The notes under the pieces are model-generated. The model did no database searches and was not told where the DNA came from. It saw only the letters and a program-made list of their open reading frames with translations. The translations under genes were made by a program, and so were the position numbers. Shown in pieces: positions 30,550-39,167 of a DNA stretch of 64,000 nt (position 1 is the stretch's first letter; each line of letters starts with the position of its first letter). The stretch lies in the NCBI RefSeq assembly GCF_039595935.1, contig NZ_JBCNKR010000006.1, positions 1,550,001-1,614,000 on the forward strand, read 5' to 3'. Origin of the DNA: Flavobacterium sp. GTDB taxonomy: Bacteria > Bacteroidota > Bacteroidia > Flavobacteriales > Flavobacteriaceae.

Positions 30550-31074
30550 TTAAATTTTATAATTCAATAATTCTAAATACGGATTGGTTTTTAAACCTAA
30601 TAATTCGCCAAAAGCGGGTTCGGTTTTGTATCCATTTTGTTTGAATTTTATAATTTCTAAACGGAAATTTTCGTCTTTTGATTTCAGAATTTCATATTCA
30701 ATCATCATGTGTCTGTATCCGTTTTGATCTTTGGTTGGAATATTTTGTCCGAAGATTTCTATTTCAAAATCATCTATCTTAAAATTGGAGACTATAGATT
30801 CATGATAATTAATATTAATTTCCCGAATTTCAAATCCAATTTTATTCCTGAAAGAAGAAGAAACTTTGGAAATAAATTCAGCTTTATTTTTCCAATAACA
30901 GATAATATCAAGATCACTGTTTTCAATATCAATATTAATCGGAATTGTACCAACTAAAATAGGATCAAATTCAGAAAGAGTTTCTAAAACATTATTTTGA
31001 GTTAAGGTTTCATAAGCCCGAATTTGCTTTACATTTCCGGTTTTTAGATATCCAATATTGGTAAAATCGATCAT
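30550..31074 (-). CDS. DUF4269 family protein (nucleotidyltransferase-like)
   Basis: This 174-residue protein opens with FTNIGYLKTGNVKQ and has the VGTIPINIDIENSDLDIIC segment. There a G-T-x-P, followed by SDLDI, resembles the active-site strand of nucleotidyltransferase-fold proteins; the family is known as DUF4269. No signal peptide is seen. Its ATG shares one base with the stop of the upstream family 39 glycosyltransferase (TAATG), so the two are translationally coupled. The biochemical role is unknown. Confidence 0.82.
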   Translation of the reverse strand: MIDFTNIGYLKTGNVKQIRAYETLTQNNVLETLSEFDPILVGTIPINIDIENSDLDIICYWKNKAEFISKVSSSFRNKIGFEIREININYHESIVSNFKIDDFEIEIFGQNIPTKDQNGYRHMMIEYEILKSKDENFRLEIIKFKQNGYKTEPAFGELLGLKTNPYLELLNYKI

Positions 31075-32585
31075 TAATCTTCGTAGTTTTTTTCTTCTTT
31101 GATTTCCTGTTCAAGCCTTTTATTGATGTTGACTTTGGCTTTGGTAAAAACAAAAATAGTCGTTCCGAATTCGCGTGCGTATTTATTTGTGATTCCGTCT
31201 ACTTTAAAAGCTGATTGAAAAAACGGCCTTGTTTCTTTAAATTCATTGCTGTTTTCTTCAAATTCCTTCACCCGAATTAAGTTTGTATAATACAGATTCA
31301 GATTAAACCAATTCACATAATCGGCATTAAAAGAAACGGCTTTAATTCCTTTTTTTGTATAATAATTTATAGCTCCGGCCTGACCATAATTGTCACAAAG
31401 CACTAAAGTGTTTTCAGATTTTGGAAATAAAGCATAAACCGAATCTGTTTTTCTGGCAAGTTCTCTCCAGCCCAGCATATCGGCAAAATCCTGTGATAAA
31501 TCATGTTCTTTCCCGTCTTCCCAACGATGGGTTTCCAGTTTTTCTGCCACTATTTTTTCTGGACTTTTATTTGGAAACGCTAAGAAATACATCGGAATAA
31601 AAAATAATAATGGAAGTACAATAAAAACAGGTTTTAAAAAACGTTTCCATCCATTTTGCAAAACATCCGAAAGAAAAACCGAACCAAAAGCAATGTAAAT
31701 TGGGTATAAGCCAATAGCATAATAATCTTTTGCCTTGAAATACATAAATACCAGTATTGTAAAAACTATCGAAGCAAAAAAGAACTTATATTTTTCGAAT
31801 GGTTTATAAAAAAGTAAAGCATAAAAAGACGAAAGAATAACGAAGAATGCACCAATAAAAAATAAAATCTGCTCTTTTAAGAAATCACCACGATTTACGT
31901 TTACCAATTGTGTTTCGGCCAATTCTTTCATATGATGTACAATCGGGAAATGATTATTGTACTGCCATAATAAATTTGGTAAAATCAATAATAATCCTAA
32001 AATTAAGGCGAAGTATAATTGTTTCTCTGCAAATATTTTTCTTTGTTTAGAAATTAAAATTGCAGGCAAAAGACCAATTAAAAGAAACAGAATATTGTAT
32101 TTATTTAAAAATCCGAAGGCAAAAACAACGGCTCCAATGTAAAGCCATTTTGGTTTTTCGGCAGCAAAATATTGGATCAAAATATAATAAAATAATGTCC
32201 AGGACAAAACATCAAATGAATTGGGCTGATACAACATGTTGATTCTTAATAATGCAGAAAACAAAATACAAAGTGCGCCTAAAACCAAAGCATACAAGTT
32301 TCCTTTTAAAAATTCGATAGTTTTCCAGACAATTAAAAGTGTCAAAGCTCCAAAAAGGGCCGGGAAGAACTTTACCCAAAATACTGAATTTCCAAGTAAT
32401 AATATGATATAAGAAAACCAAGAAGTTACAGGAGGAACAGATAAATAACCCCAGGCCAAATGATTTACCTGATCGAGATGTAAATATTCATCGCGCTGTA
32501 AATCATATTCGGGACTTATTAAAACATATTGAAGTACAAATTTTAAAATGATAAACCCAATTAAAATAAGTGTTTTTTTATTCAT
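31074..32585 (-). CDS. Family 39 (ArnT-like) membrane glycosyltransferase
   Basis: This 503-residue polytopic membrane protein has about ten to twelve hydrophobic helices in residues 1-340, then a soluble C-terminal domain. The first periplasmic loop carries RDEYLHLD (about residues 31-38), the acidic motif typical of the GT39/PMT group that uses polyprenyl-phosphate sugars, followed by PPVTSWF. The substrate cannot be told from sequence; likely acceptors are lipids or exported proteins. It is followed by the coupled DUF4269 gene. A TATCTTCG box at 32622-32629 may be its promoter. Confidence 0.85.
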   Translation of the reverse strand: MNKKTLILIGFIILKFVLQYVLISPEYDLQRDEYLHLDQVNHLAWGYLSVPPVTSWFSYIILLLGNSVFWVKFFPALFGALTLLIVWKTIEFLKGNLYALVLGALCILFSALLRINMLYQPNSFDVLSWTLFYYILIQYFAAEKPKWLYIGAVVFAFGFLNKYNILFLLIGLLPAILISKQRKIFAEKQLYFALILGLLLILPNLLWQYNNHFPIVHHMKELAETQLVNVNRGDFLKEQILFFIGAFFVILSSFYALLFYKPFEKYKFFFASIVFTILVFMYFKAKDYYAIGLYPIYIAFGSVFLSDVLQNGWKRFLKPVFIVLPLLFFIPMYFLAFPNKSPEKIVAEKLETHRWEDGKEHDLSQDFADMLGWRELARKTDSVYALFPKSENTLVLCDNYGQAGAINYYTKKGIKAVSFNADYVNWFNLNLYYTNLIRVKEFEENSNEFKETRPFFQSAFKVDGITNKYAREFGTTIFVFTKAKVNINKRLEQEIKEEKNYED

Positions 32586-32621
32586 GGAGTTTTTGGTTTG
32601 GTTGTAAATGGTTTTGTATAA

Positions 32622-32629
32622 CGAAGATA
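32622..32629 (-). promoter_or_regulatory. Possible -7 box for the family 39 glycosyltransferase
   Basis: The minus strand reads TATCTTCG, 7 of 8 to TAnnTTTG, 37 bp upstream of the start codon. No convincing -33 TTTG is seen. Confidence 0.3.
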
Positions 32630-32671
32630 GGATTTATTTTGATTTGAAAAATGCCTGAAAATCTTGAAGAT

Positions 32672-32705
32672 ATAAAATAAAAAAGCTCCAGATTTATCTG
32701 AAGCT
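32672..32705 (-). terminator. Rho-independent terminator after the DUF4494 gene
   Basis: Minus-strand stem AGCTTCAGAT / ATCTGGAGCT (one G-T pair) spans 32684-32705 and is followed by TTTTTATTTT. It separates the DUF4494 gene from the glycosyltransferase gene. Confidence 0.75.
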
Positions 32706-32778
32706 AATTTATTTAAATATAGAGTATTAAAGTTCCTTTTTGGAATTTGGAATTTTAATTTTTGGAATCTAACAAAAC

Positions 32779-33324
32779 TTATTCCTCTACGGTTTCAAAT
32801 TCCATGTGGTCTATTATTTCTTCGTCTGCTTTTACAGGTTTTGAGGCTTTAAGCGCATTAAATCTTTCCAGCATTTCTGTTTCTTCCTCTTCACCGCTGA
32901 AATATGGGAAAACATCCATAATTGGCGATTCTGAAATAGCAGGAATCGAATATTCGCCCATAGTGTTTTTCATGACATGAATTGTGTTGTCAAAAGCTTC
33001 TCTAACATCATTTGCCTGAACCAGCATATACATGTTTGATTTTCTTTCTTTTCCGCTTTCTTCATCATAAGCAATCAAAGAGACTTTAGATTTAAACCAG
33101 CGGTCAGCATTTTCAAAAGGGTGAATCTCAGCATAATTTGCCACTTTTATATTGGTGATTTTAAATTCTTCACTAATATAAGCTGCCATTTCTTCATTAA
33201 TTCTTTTTTCAGCTTCTGTATAGGATATTGCATCTACCAAATAAGGTTCTGTTAAAACTTTTTGGCCTCCGGTTTCATCTGTTTTTCTATATTTTACTTT
33301 GCATTCGTACCAAATTGCGCTCAT
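32779..33324 (-). CDS. DUF4494 family protein
   Basis: This is a 181-residue cytoplasmic protein. The N-terminus WYECKVKYRKTDETG, the middle YTEAEKR and VANYAEIHPFENADRWFKSK, and NMYMLVQANDVREAF match the conserved DUF4494 family of Bacteroidota. No function is established for it. It is a single-gene unit with its own promoter and terminator. The 33325-33551 stretch upstream holds that promoter and nothing else I recognise. Confidence 0.88.
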   Translation of the reverse strand: MSAIWYECKVKYRKTDETGGQKVLTEPYLVDAISYTEAEKRINEEMAAYISEEFKITNIKVANYAEIHPFENADRWFKSKVSLIAYDEESGKERKSNMYMLVQANDVREAFDNTIHVMKNTMGEYSIPAISESPIMDVFPYFSGEEEETEMLERFNALKASKPVKADEEIIDHMEFETVEE

Positions 33325-33348
33325 TCTTTCTATTTTTTATAAGGATGC

Positions 33349-33356
33349 CAAAGATA
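33349..33356 (-). promoter_or_regulatory. -7 box for the DUF4494 gene
   Basis: The minus strand reads TATCTTTG, a perfect TAnnTTTG, 25 bp upstream of the start codon. The -33 element is weak (a TTTG lies only about 11 bases upstream). Confidence 0.6.
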
Positions 33357-33551
33357 GATTTTGCTGTCAAATTATAATTGGAATTTTAGAAATAGATATT
33401 CACAATTTGTGTTTGCTTTTTGTAAATGTTTGGTTTAATTGTGTTTAACAAATATTCTAAATGCTTTTATCTAAATAAAATTTAACATATAAATTATTTA
33501 CATTCCTTTTCTGAAAAAAATAAAATATGAAAATATAGATGTTTAACTGCT

Positions 33552-33833
33552 TTAGTTTATCATTTCAAAAGTTCCGGGTTGTTCCTCATTCTCATCATAT
33601 TCCCCTGAAAGGTTTTCATTAGGATCTTCTTCTTCCCAGTCATTTTCATCATATTCAGACTCGAAATCATCTTCCAGGTCTTCTAATTCTAAGTTGTAGT
33701 GGTTATGAACTGCCATCGCATTTGAAAAACCACCTTCTAAATAATCATCATAATTCAATAACAATTGTTCTTCGTAAGATGTTATGTTATCTGTAAAATC
33801 TTCAGGTATATAAGAGTAATTTTCGAATGTCAT
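33552..33833 (-). CDS. Small highly acidic protein
   Basis: This 93-residue protein is rich in Asp and Glu in its second half (LEDLEDDFESEYDENDWEEE), with a tyrosine-rich N-terminal part (YSYIPEDFTDN). No family is recognised, and no signal peptide or membrane segment is seen. Length, codon use and an isolated position fit a real gene. The 304-bp upstream gap (33834-34137) is the divergent region to the flavoprotein genes; I see no strong promoter boxes or RNA in it. Confidence 0.65.
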   Translation of the reverse strand: MTFENYSYIPEDFTDNITSYEEQLLLNYDDYLEGGFSNAMAVHNHYNLELEDLEDDFESEYDENDWEEEDPNENLSGEYDENEEQPGTFEMIN

Positions 33834-34137
33834 ATAAATCAGTTTATATTAATAATTAAGTCAATTTCCGAATTTCACATTCTCGGATAACTTAAAATTA
33901 CAACTTAGTCTTACAGATGATTTATATAATTCTTTTTTATACTTCTCTAATTCCCACCTTACCGACTTTAGATGCTGGTTTTAATCTTTTACAATGAATA
34001 GAATCTTCAATCCCATAACACACGTTTCATAACCAAAAATCCCCGTTTGGTGTCATTTTTTTAAAGTTCATTTTATATCTCAAGTAATTTAGAGTTGAAA
34101 TCCAAAACAACTATAGACTACTTAACCACAAAACAGA

Positions 34138-35325
34138 ATGGAAAAAGAAAACTATGATGTAATCGTTATTGGTGGCGGACCAATAGGGTTGGCAACTGCG
34201 TATCATCCCGGTAAACGAAAAGCAAAAACTTTAGTACTGGAACAATTTACATTTGTAAATCAATTAGGAAGTTCAGCAGGAGTTTCGCGTCAATTCAGGA
34301 TTCCGTATCCTGAGGAATATATGGTGCAGATGGCGTTAGACGCACAGCCCTATTGGGACGAACTGGAAAAAGCAAGCAATACACAATTACTTGATAAAGT
34401 CGGCACACTTTGGTTTGGAGATCCTCAGGTGCATTCTACAGAAGGGAATATTGCCGAAGCCGAAGAATCACTAAAAGCTTTAAATATTCCTTATACAACG
34501 CTTACAGCAAAAGAAATCGAAGATAAATACCATTTTAAAAACCTGCCTGAAACTTACACCGGATTATTTCAGCCAGACGGCGCCAGCATAAATTTCAAGG
34601 CAACAAATGAAGCGCTTTTAAATCTTTGTCAAAAAGAAGAAACCGTTCAGTTACAAGAGAATTCTCCGGTTCTTAAAATAAACCAAATTGGAGCTCTTTT
34701 TGAACTCGAAACGCCAAACGGAATTTACATTGCCAAAAAACTAGCCATTATTCCGGGACCGTACATTAATAGTGTAATCAACCTTTTAGATTTTAAAATA
34801 GAAGCGACTTACTGGAATATGTCATCGGCTTATTTTAGAAAAACCGATCCGAATATTCAATATCCAACCTGGTTTGTATTTCAAAATGCAGTTGGCGAAA
34901 ACGGAAATCAATTTTATGGTTTTCCATCAGTCGATTGGGATCATCCGGATTACATTCGCGTAGCGCCGGACTTTGTCATCAATCCGCTTGAAGAACCGGG
35001 CGACAGGACTTTAATTCCAAATTCGCAGGAACTGGATTATACTTCAGACTGGGTACAAAATCACATGACCGGATTAGCCGCAGAACCAGAATATACCTCA
35101 ACCTGCCTTATCGCTTTGAGTAAAATACCAAACAAAGAGTTACTGATAGATTTTGCGCCCAATTATGTTCCAAATCACAAAAACATTGTTTTATACGCCA
35201 CGGGTTGGGCCGCAAAGTTTACTCCGTTTTTAGGAAAAATCATGTCGGATCTGGCCTTATACGGACATACGGATTTTGATATTTCACCTTTCCAATTAGG
35301 ACGCAAATACTTTAAAGCAATCTAA
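34138..35325 (+). CDS. FAD-dependent amine oxidase, sarcosine/N-methyltryptophan oxidase type (DAO)
   Basis: This 395-residue protein has a Rossmann FAD site at the N-terminus (VIVIGGGPIGLATAYH, residues 8-23), then LVLEQF and SSAGVSRQFRIPY, the second FAD-contact segment of MSOX/SolA-type enzymes. Cys323 (STCLIAL) aligns with the cysteine that covalently binds FAD in that group, followed by a KELLID segment. These enzymes oxidise secondary or primary amino acids to imines, giving H2O2. It starts a two-gene unit with the next flavoprotein, 14 bp downstream. The substrate is not predictable. Confidence 0.88.
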   Translation: MEKENYDVIVIGGGPIGLATAYHPGKRKAKTLVLEQFTFVNQLGSSAGVSRQFRIPYPEEYMVQMALDAQPYWDELEKASNTQLLDKVGTLWFGDPQVHSTEGNIAEAEESLKALNIPYTTLTAKEIEDKYHFKNLPETYTGLFQPDGASINFKATNEALLNLCQKEETVQLQENSPVLKINQIGALFELETPNGIYIAKKLAIIPGPYINSVINLLDFKIEATYWNMSSAYFRKTDPNIQYPTWFVFQNAVGENGNQFYGFPSVDWDHPDYIRVAPDFVINPLEEPGDRTLIPNSQELDYTSDWVQNHMTGLAAEPEYTSTCLIALSKIPNKELLIDFAPNYVPNHKNIVLYATGWAAKFTPFLGKIMSDLALYGHTDFDISPFQLGRKYFKAI

Positions 35326-35339
35326 AAAACATAAAAACT

Positions 35340-37103
35340 ATGAATAAAAATACACCTTTAAACACAGGAAAACATCCTGATTTAAAAATAGAAGTTGCCA
35401 TAATTGGCGCCGGAACTTCAGGACTTTATACCGCTTATCGTTTGGTTACAGATAAAAAATACAAAGCCAGCGAAGTACAAATTTTTGATATGAACAGTAA
35501 ACTGGGCGGAAGGCTTGAATCTGTAATTATGCCGGGTATGAATTTCTGGGGAGAACTGGGCGGAATGCGCTACCTGACCTCACAGCAAATTGTTACCACC
35601 TTAATCGAAGGTTATCCATTAACAGAAAAAGACCCAACAAAACGTAAACCGGTTTTGCAGGATAAAATGACTCCGGTTCCGTTTCCGATGGGAGATTCAT
35701 CAAAACTCTTAATGTATCTTCGAAAAGAACGTTTTAAACAAGATGCCTGGAATGTGGCTCAGGCCGATGGTAAAAAACTGCCAACGAGATATTATTTGAA
35801 TGATGAAGATTTCGGTTTTAGTTCAGATCAGCTTTTTAATAAAATTATTTATGATGTTTTAATGGCCGATCCGTGGGTGAAAAAAAAATACAAAAGCAAA
35901 ATTATAAAAGGCGATACGATTTACGACTATTCGTTTGAATTAACCAGCAGAGACTGGGACGATATCAAACCGAAACTGGTTTACAATTTCCCAAAATCGC
36001 CTTATAACAAACGTAAAGTAAACGATCTGGGATTCTGGAATTTAATTAAAGATCAGGTTTCTCAGGAAGGATATGAGTTTTTGGCCAATGCGGGCGGATA
36101 TTATTCTAACACAATCAACTGGAATTCTGCCGAAGCATTTCCATATATGGTGGGAGATTTCTCTGCAGGAACCATTTACAAAACTATCGAAGAAGGTTAT
36201 GATAGTATTGCTTACGCCGTTGCCAACTCATATATGGAACATGAAGGTGCTACAATTTGGTCAGAAAATAAACTGCTGACTTTTACGAAAGAGCATTCTT
36301 CAAAAAAGACGCATAAATACGAATTGACTTTTCTGAACCTAAAAACCAATTCAGAATGGAGAGTGTATGCTAACTCATTAGTTTTGGCAATGCCGAGAAA
36401 ATCGCTTGAACTTTTAGATCAGAATAATTTCTTTTTTGATGTTAACGAAAATTCGGTTTTAAATAAAAACATTCGCTCTGTAATTATGGAGCCGGCTTTT
36501 AAAATATTAATGGGCTTTAAATATCCGTGGTGGAAAGAACTCGGAATTGATTCCGGACATTCGATTACTGATTTGCCAATGAGACAATGTTACTATTTCG
36601 GAACCGATCCTAAAACCGATAACTCCATGCTTTTAGGAAGTTACGGAGATATGGAAACCGAGACATTCTGGAAAGCACTTTCTGATGATAAAGTACTTTT
36701 TGAAGTGAAATCGGCTAAATCGGCATCGTTAAAAGAATTGCACCAACTAAATGACGTTCAGGCAACTAAATTAATGGTTGGCGAATTAATGAATCAGCTT
36801 CGTGAACTTCATGGTGATAAAATAACCATTCCGGACCCTTACGTAACTTATTTTAAAGACTGGACAGATGATCCTTTTGGAGCTGGATATCATGCATGGA
36901 AAGCCGGATATTCGGTAAAAAATGTTATGCCATATATGCGAAAACCAGTCGTAAGCGAACAAATTCATATTTGTGGAGAAGCCTATTCAGATCAGCAGGG
37001 CTGGGTGGAAGGTGCTTTTTGCGAAGCCGAAAAAATGTTGCAGCAGCATTTTGGATTAAAACGTCCGAAATGGTTGAGTCCAAAATATTATTTGGGTTGG
37101 TAA
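35340..37103 (+). CDS. Flavin amine oxidase (L-amino acid/monoamine oxidase family)
   Basis: This 587-residue protein has IIGAGTSGLYTAYRL (about residues 21-35), then a Glu-ending strand variant (QIFDMNSKLGGRLES) and the GELGGMRY motif of amine oxidases. The C-terminus has HICGEAYSDQQGWVEGAF (about 540-557), the FAD-binding signature seen in L-amino acid oxidases. No secretion signal is seen. It lies 14 bp after the DAO-type oxidase and is followed by a terminator, so the pair forms one short operon. Two flavin oxidases in series suggest stepwise breakdown of one amine or amino acid (inference). Confidence 0.88.
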   Translation: MNKNTPLNTGKHPDLKIEVAIIGAGTSGLYTAYRLVTDKKYKASEVQIFDMNSKLGGRLESVIMPGMNFWGELGGMRYLTSQQIVTTLIEGYPLTEKDPTKRKPVLQDKMTPVPFPMGDSSKLLMYLRKERFKQDAWNVAQADGKKLPTRYYLNDEDFGFSSDQLFNKIIYDVLMADPWVKKKYKSKIIKGDTIYDYSFELTSRDWDDIKPKLVYNFPKSPYNKRKVNDLGFWNLIKDQVSQEGYEFLANAGGYYSNTINWNSAEAFPYMVGDFSAGTIYKTIEEGYDSIAYAVANSYMEHEGATIWSENKLLTFTKEHSSKKTHKYELTFLNLKTNSEWRVYANSLVLAMPRKSLELLDQNNFFFDVNENSVLNKNIRSVIMEPAFKILMGFKYPWWKELGIDSGHSITDLPMRQCYYFGTDPKTDNSMLLGSYGDMETETFWKALSDDKVLFEVKSAKSASLKELHQLNDVQATKLMVGELMNQLRELHGDKITIPDPYVTYFKDWTDDPFGAGYHAWKAGYSVKNVMPYMRKPVVSEQIHICGEAYSDQQGWVEGAFCEAEKMLQQHFGLKRPKWLSPKYYLGW

Positions 37104-37125
37104 AACCTGAAAAACTAAAAACAAT

Positions 37126-37160
37126 AAAACCATTCAATTTGAATGGTTTTATTGTTTTTT
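37126..37160 (+). terminator. Terminator of the flavoprotein operon
   Basis: A perfect palindrome AAAACCATTCAA / TTGAATGGTTTT (37126-37150) is followed by ATTGTTTTTT, 23 bp after the stop codon. Confidence 0.85.
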
Positions 37161-37234
37161 AGAACGTTTTTTTTGTAATTTTATACATGTATTCAATTGA
37201 TTTTTAGTTGTTTAATTTTTAAAATCTAAAGAAA

Positions 37235-38191
37235 ATGAAAGAGAGCGGAACTATTTTGCCCCATGAATCGAATGATCTTTTTTTAACAGATGGCGGACTC
37301 GAAACAACATTGGTTTTTCTGGAAGGATTTGATCTTCCTTGTTTTGCCGCTTTTGATTTATTAAAGAATGAAGAAGGATATAATGCGATTAAAAATTACT
37401 ATATCCGATATTTAGAAATCGCCAAAAAGTACAAAACCAATTTTATTTTAGAAGCTCCAACTTGGCGCGCCAATCCGGATTGGATTGAAAAAATTGGTTA
37501 TTCTAAAAATGACTTAGCTGAAATAAATAAAAAAGCAGTCGCACTTTTGACCGATTTAAAAGCTGAATTTAAAAATGATATCAACTCGATTTTAATAAGT
37601 GCCTGCATAGGTCCGCGCGGCGATGGATATGTTCCCGAAAATTGTATGAATGTTGAAGAAGCACAAATTTATCATTCTAAACAAATTGAAGTTTTAAGTC
37701 ACACTAAAATTGATTTAGTTTCGGCAATGACGATGAATTATGTCGAAGAGGCTATCGGAATTGTAAAAGCGGCTGAAACATTTAATCTATCCGTTGTTAT
37801 TTCTTTTACGGTCGAAACCGATGGAAAACTCCCAACAGGCATGAGTTTAAAAGAAGCTATCGAAAAAGTAGATCAAAATGTAAATATTCTGCCCATATAT
37901 TATATGATTAATTGCGCGCATCCCACTCATTTTTTAAACGAACTTAAAGAAAATCAAAACGAAAATTGGGTAAAACGCATAAGAGCAATCAGAGCCAATG
38001 CCTCGTGTAAAAGCCACGCTGAGCTGGATGATGCTGCCGAATTAGATAGAGGAATTCCAAATGAATTGGGAAAAGAATATCGTGATTTAAAAGATTCTTT
38101 TCCGCATTTAAATGTTTTTGGCGGCTGCTGCGGAACTGATGAAGAACATGTTGCAGCAATTGCAGATCAATTGAATATCAATAGCCTCTAG
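37235..38191 (+). CDS. Homocysteine S-methyltransferase family protein
   Basis: This 318-residue protein has the fold and motifs of the Hcy S-methyltransferase family: LTDGGLETTL at the start, SACIGPRGDGY in the middle, and the three zinc-binding cysteines in NCAHP (about residue 230) and GGCCGTD (about 299-305). Stand-alone members methylate homocysteine from S-methylmethionine or a related donor, giving methionine. It is monocistronic: a terminator lies before it. Its last codons (AGC CTC TAG) form the left arm of a REP-like palindrome, so the repeat element provides the stop codon. Confidence 0.87.
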   Translation: MKESGTILPHESNDLFLTDGGLETTLVFLEGFDLPCFAAFDLLKNEEGYNAIKNYYIRYLEIAKKYKTNFILEAPTWRANPDWIEKIGYSKNDLAEINKKAVALLTDLKAEFKNDINSILISACIGPRGDGYVPENCMNVEEAQIYHSKQIEVLSHTKIDLVSAMTMNYVEEAIGIVKAAETFNLSVVISFTVETDGKLPTGMSLKEAIEKVDQNVNILPIYYMINCAHPTHFLNELKENQNENWVKRIRAIRANASCKSHAELDDAAELDRGIPNELGKEYRDLKDSFPHLNVFGGCCGTDEEHVAAIADQLNINSL

Positions 38192-38362
38192 TTTTAACTA
38201 GAGGGACACAAATTAATTCAACATGGCTTTAGCCTAAAAACGCATTTGGCTAAAGCCCTTTTTAGAACTTTCCAAGATTCCTCTAGTTAAAACTAGAGGC
38301 AATTGAAGAAATGCTTACTAGAAAATACAATTCTCCCGCTAGCACGAGCATCTTGCTCGTGC
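38185..38362. repeat. Cluster of REP-like palindromes
   Basis: Four hairpins lie in the 277-bp gap. CCTCTAGTT-TT-AACTAGAGG is at 38185-38204 and its exact inverted copy is at 38280-38299. GGCTTTAGCC / GGCTAAAGCC is at 38225-38257, followed by CTTTTTAG. GCACGAGCA-TCT-TGCTCGTGC is at 38342-38362. Stem perfection and the paired inverted copies fit REP/BIME-type elements; the second hairpin may also act as terminator. The rest of the gap to 38468 is AT-rich and featureless. Confidence 0.75.
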
Positions 38363-38468
38363 CAGTTTGAGTAAAAATAAGAGCAGATATAATTTTAAAA
38401 TGAAGATTTGTACTCAAAAATCAATTAGATTTATCATTTATTAGATTCAATTTTAAAAACATCTAAAA

Positions 38469-39164
38469 ATGAAAAATCTTATTTCGATATTTATTATTTT
38501 ACTTTTAATGAGCTGTAGAAATACGGCAGAAAATGTTTCTTTAAAAAAAGATCGTAAAGATAAGGTTTCAGTTAAAGAACTTTCCCAAACCCAAATAGAT
38601 ACTTCTGTAAAAATAAGTACACCTTTTAGTATTAATGATATAAAATGTAACTGGAAACAAATCGATTCTGTTTCTGGAGCAACAACAATAGAATTAAGGG
38701 ATTATAAAACACAGCGGATTTTATTAAGCTATTCTGATTATTTTAAATCGGGAAATGATTTTAACGAAGAAGATTATTTTAACGAACATTTTCAGGATTT
38801 AAATTTTGATGGTTTTAAAGATTTTTTGATCACAAGCCAGGGAAGTAACGCTGCGACAGACAAGGTGAATATATATTTGTTTAATAAAAAAACAAAATCA
38901 TTTGAATTTTCAGAAGAACTGTCTGACAATGTAATAGAAGAAATAGATAATGCGAGTAGAATACTTTCGACAAGTTCATCTACTCTCGATAATGAAATTA
39001 TCAAGAAGCATTATTTTAATAAAAATGGGACAATAAAATATTCTGAAATTATAACTAAATCAGATATTAGTGAAAACGATTCGGTTGCACATTATAAAAA
39101 CAATTATGAAAAAATTGTCAATGGTAAAGTTGTAAATACAAGAGAATATAGTACTACCGAATAA
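38469..39164 (+). CDS. Lipoprotein, XAC2610-like
   Basis: This 231-residue protein has a lipoprotein signal peptide (IFIILLLMSCRN, Cys16). The middle has the DLNFDGFKDFLITSQGSNA segment, the acidic FG-GAP-like loop seen in XAC2610-type proteins, and VNIYLFNKKTKSFE after it. Its biochemical role is unknown; it is likely on the periplasmic or outer face of the envelope. It converges on the ATPase gene with only 3 bp between the stop codons. Confidence 0.82.
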   Translation: MKNLISIFIILLLMSCRNTAENVSLKKDRKDKVSVKELSQTQIDTSVKISTPFSINDIKCNWKQIDSVSGATTIELRDYKTQRILLSYSDYFKSGNDFNEEDYFNEHFQDLNFDGFKDFLITSQGSNAATDKVNIYLFNKKTKSFEFSEELSDNVIEEIDNASRILSTSSSTLDNEIIKKHYFNKNGTIKYSEIITKSDISENDSVAHYKNNYEKIVNGKVVNTREYSTTE

Positions 39165-39167
39165 TAT

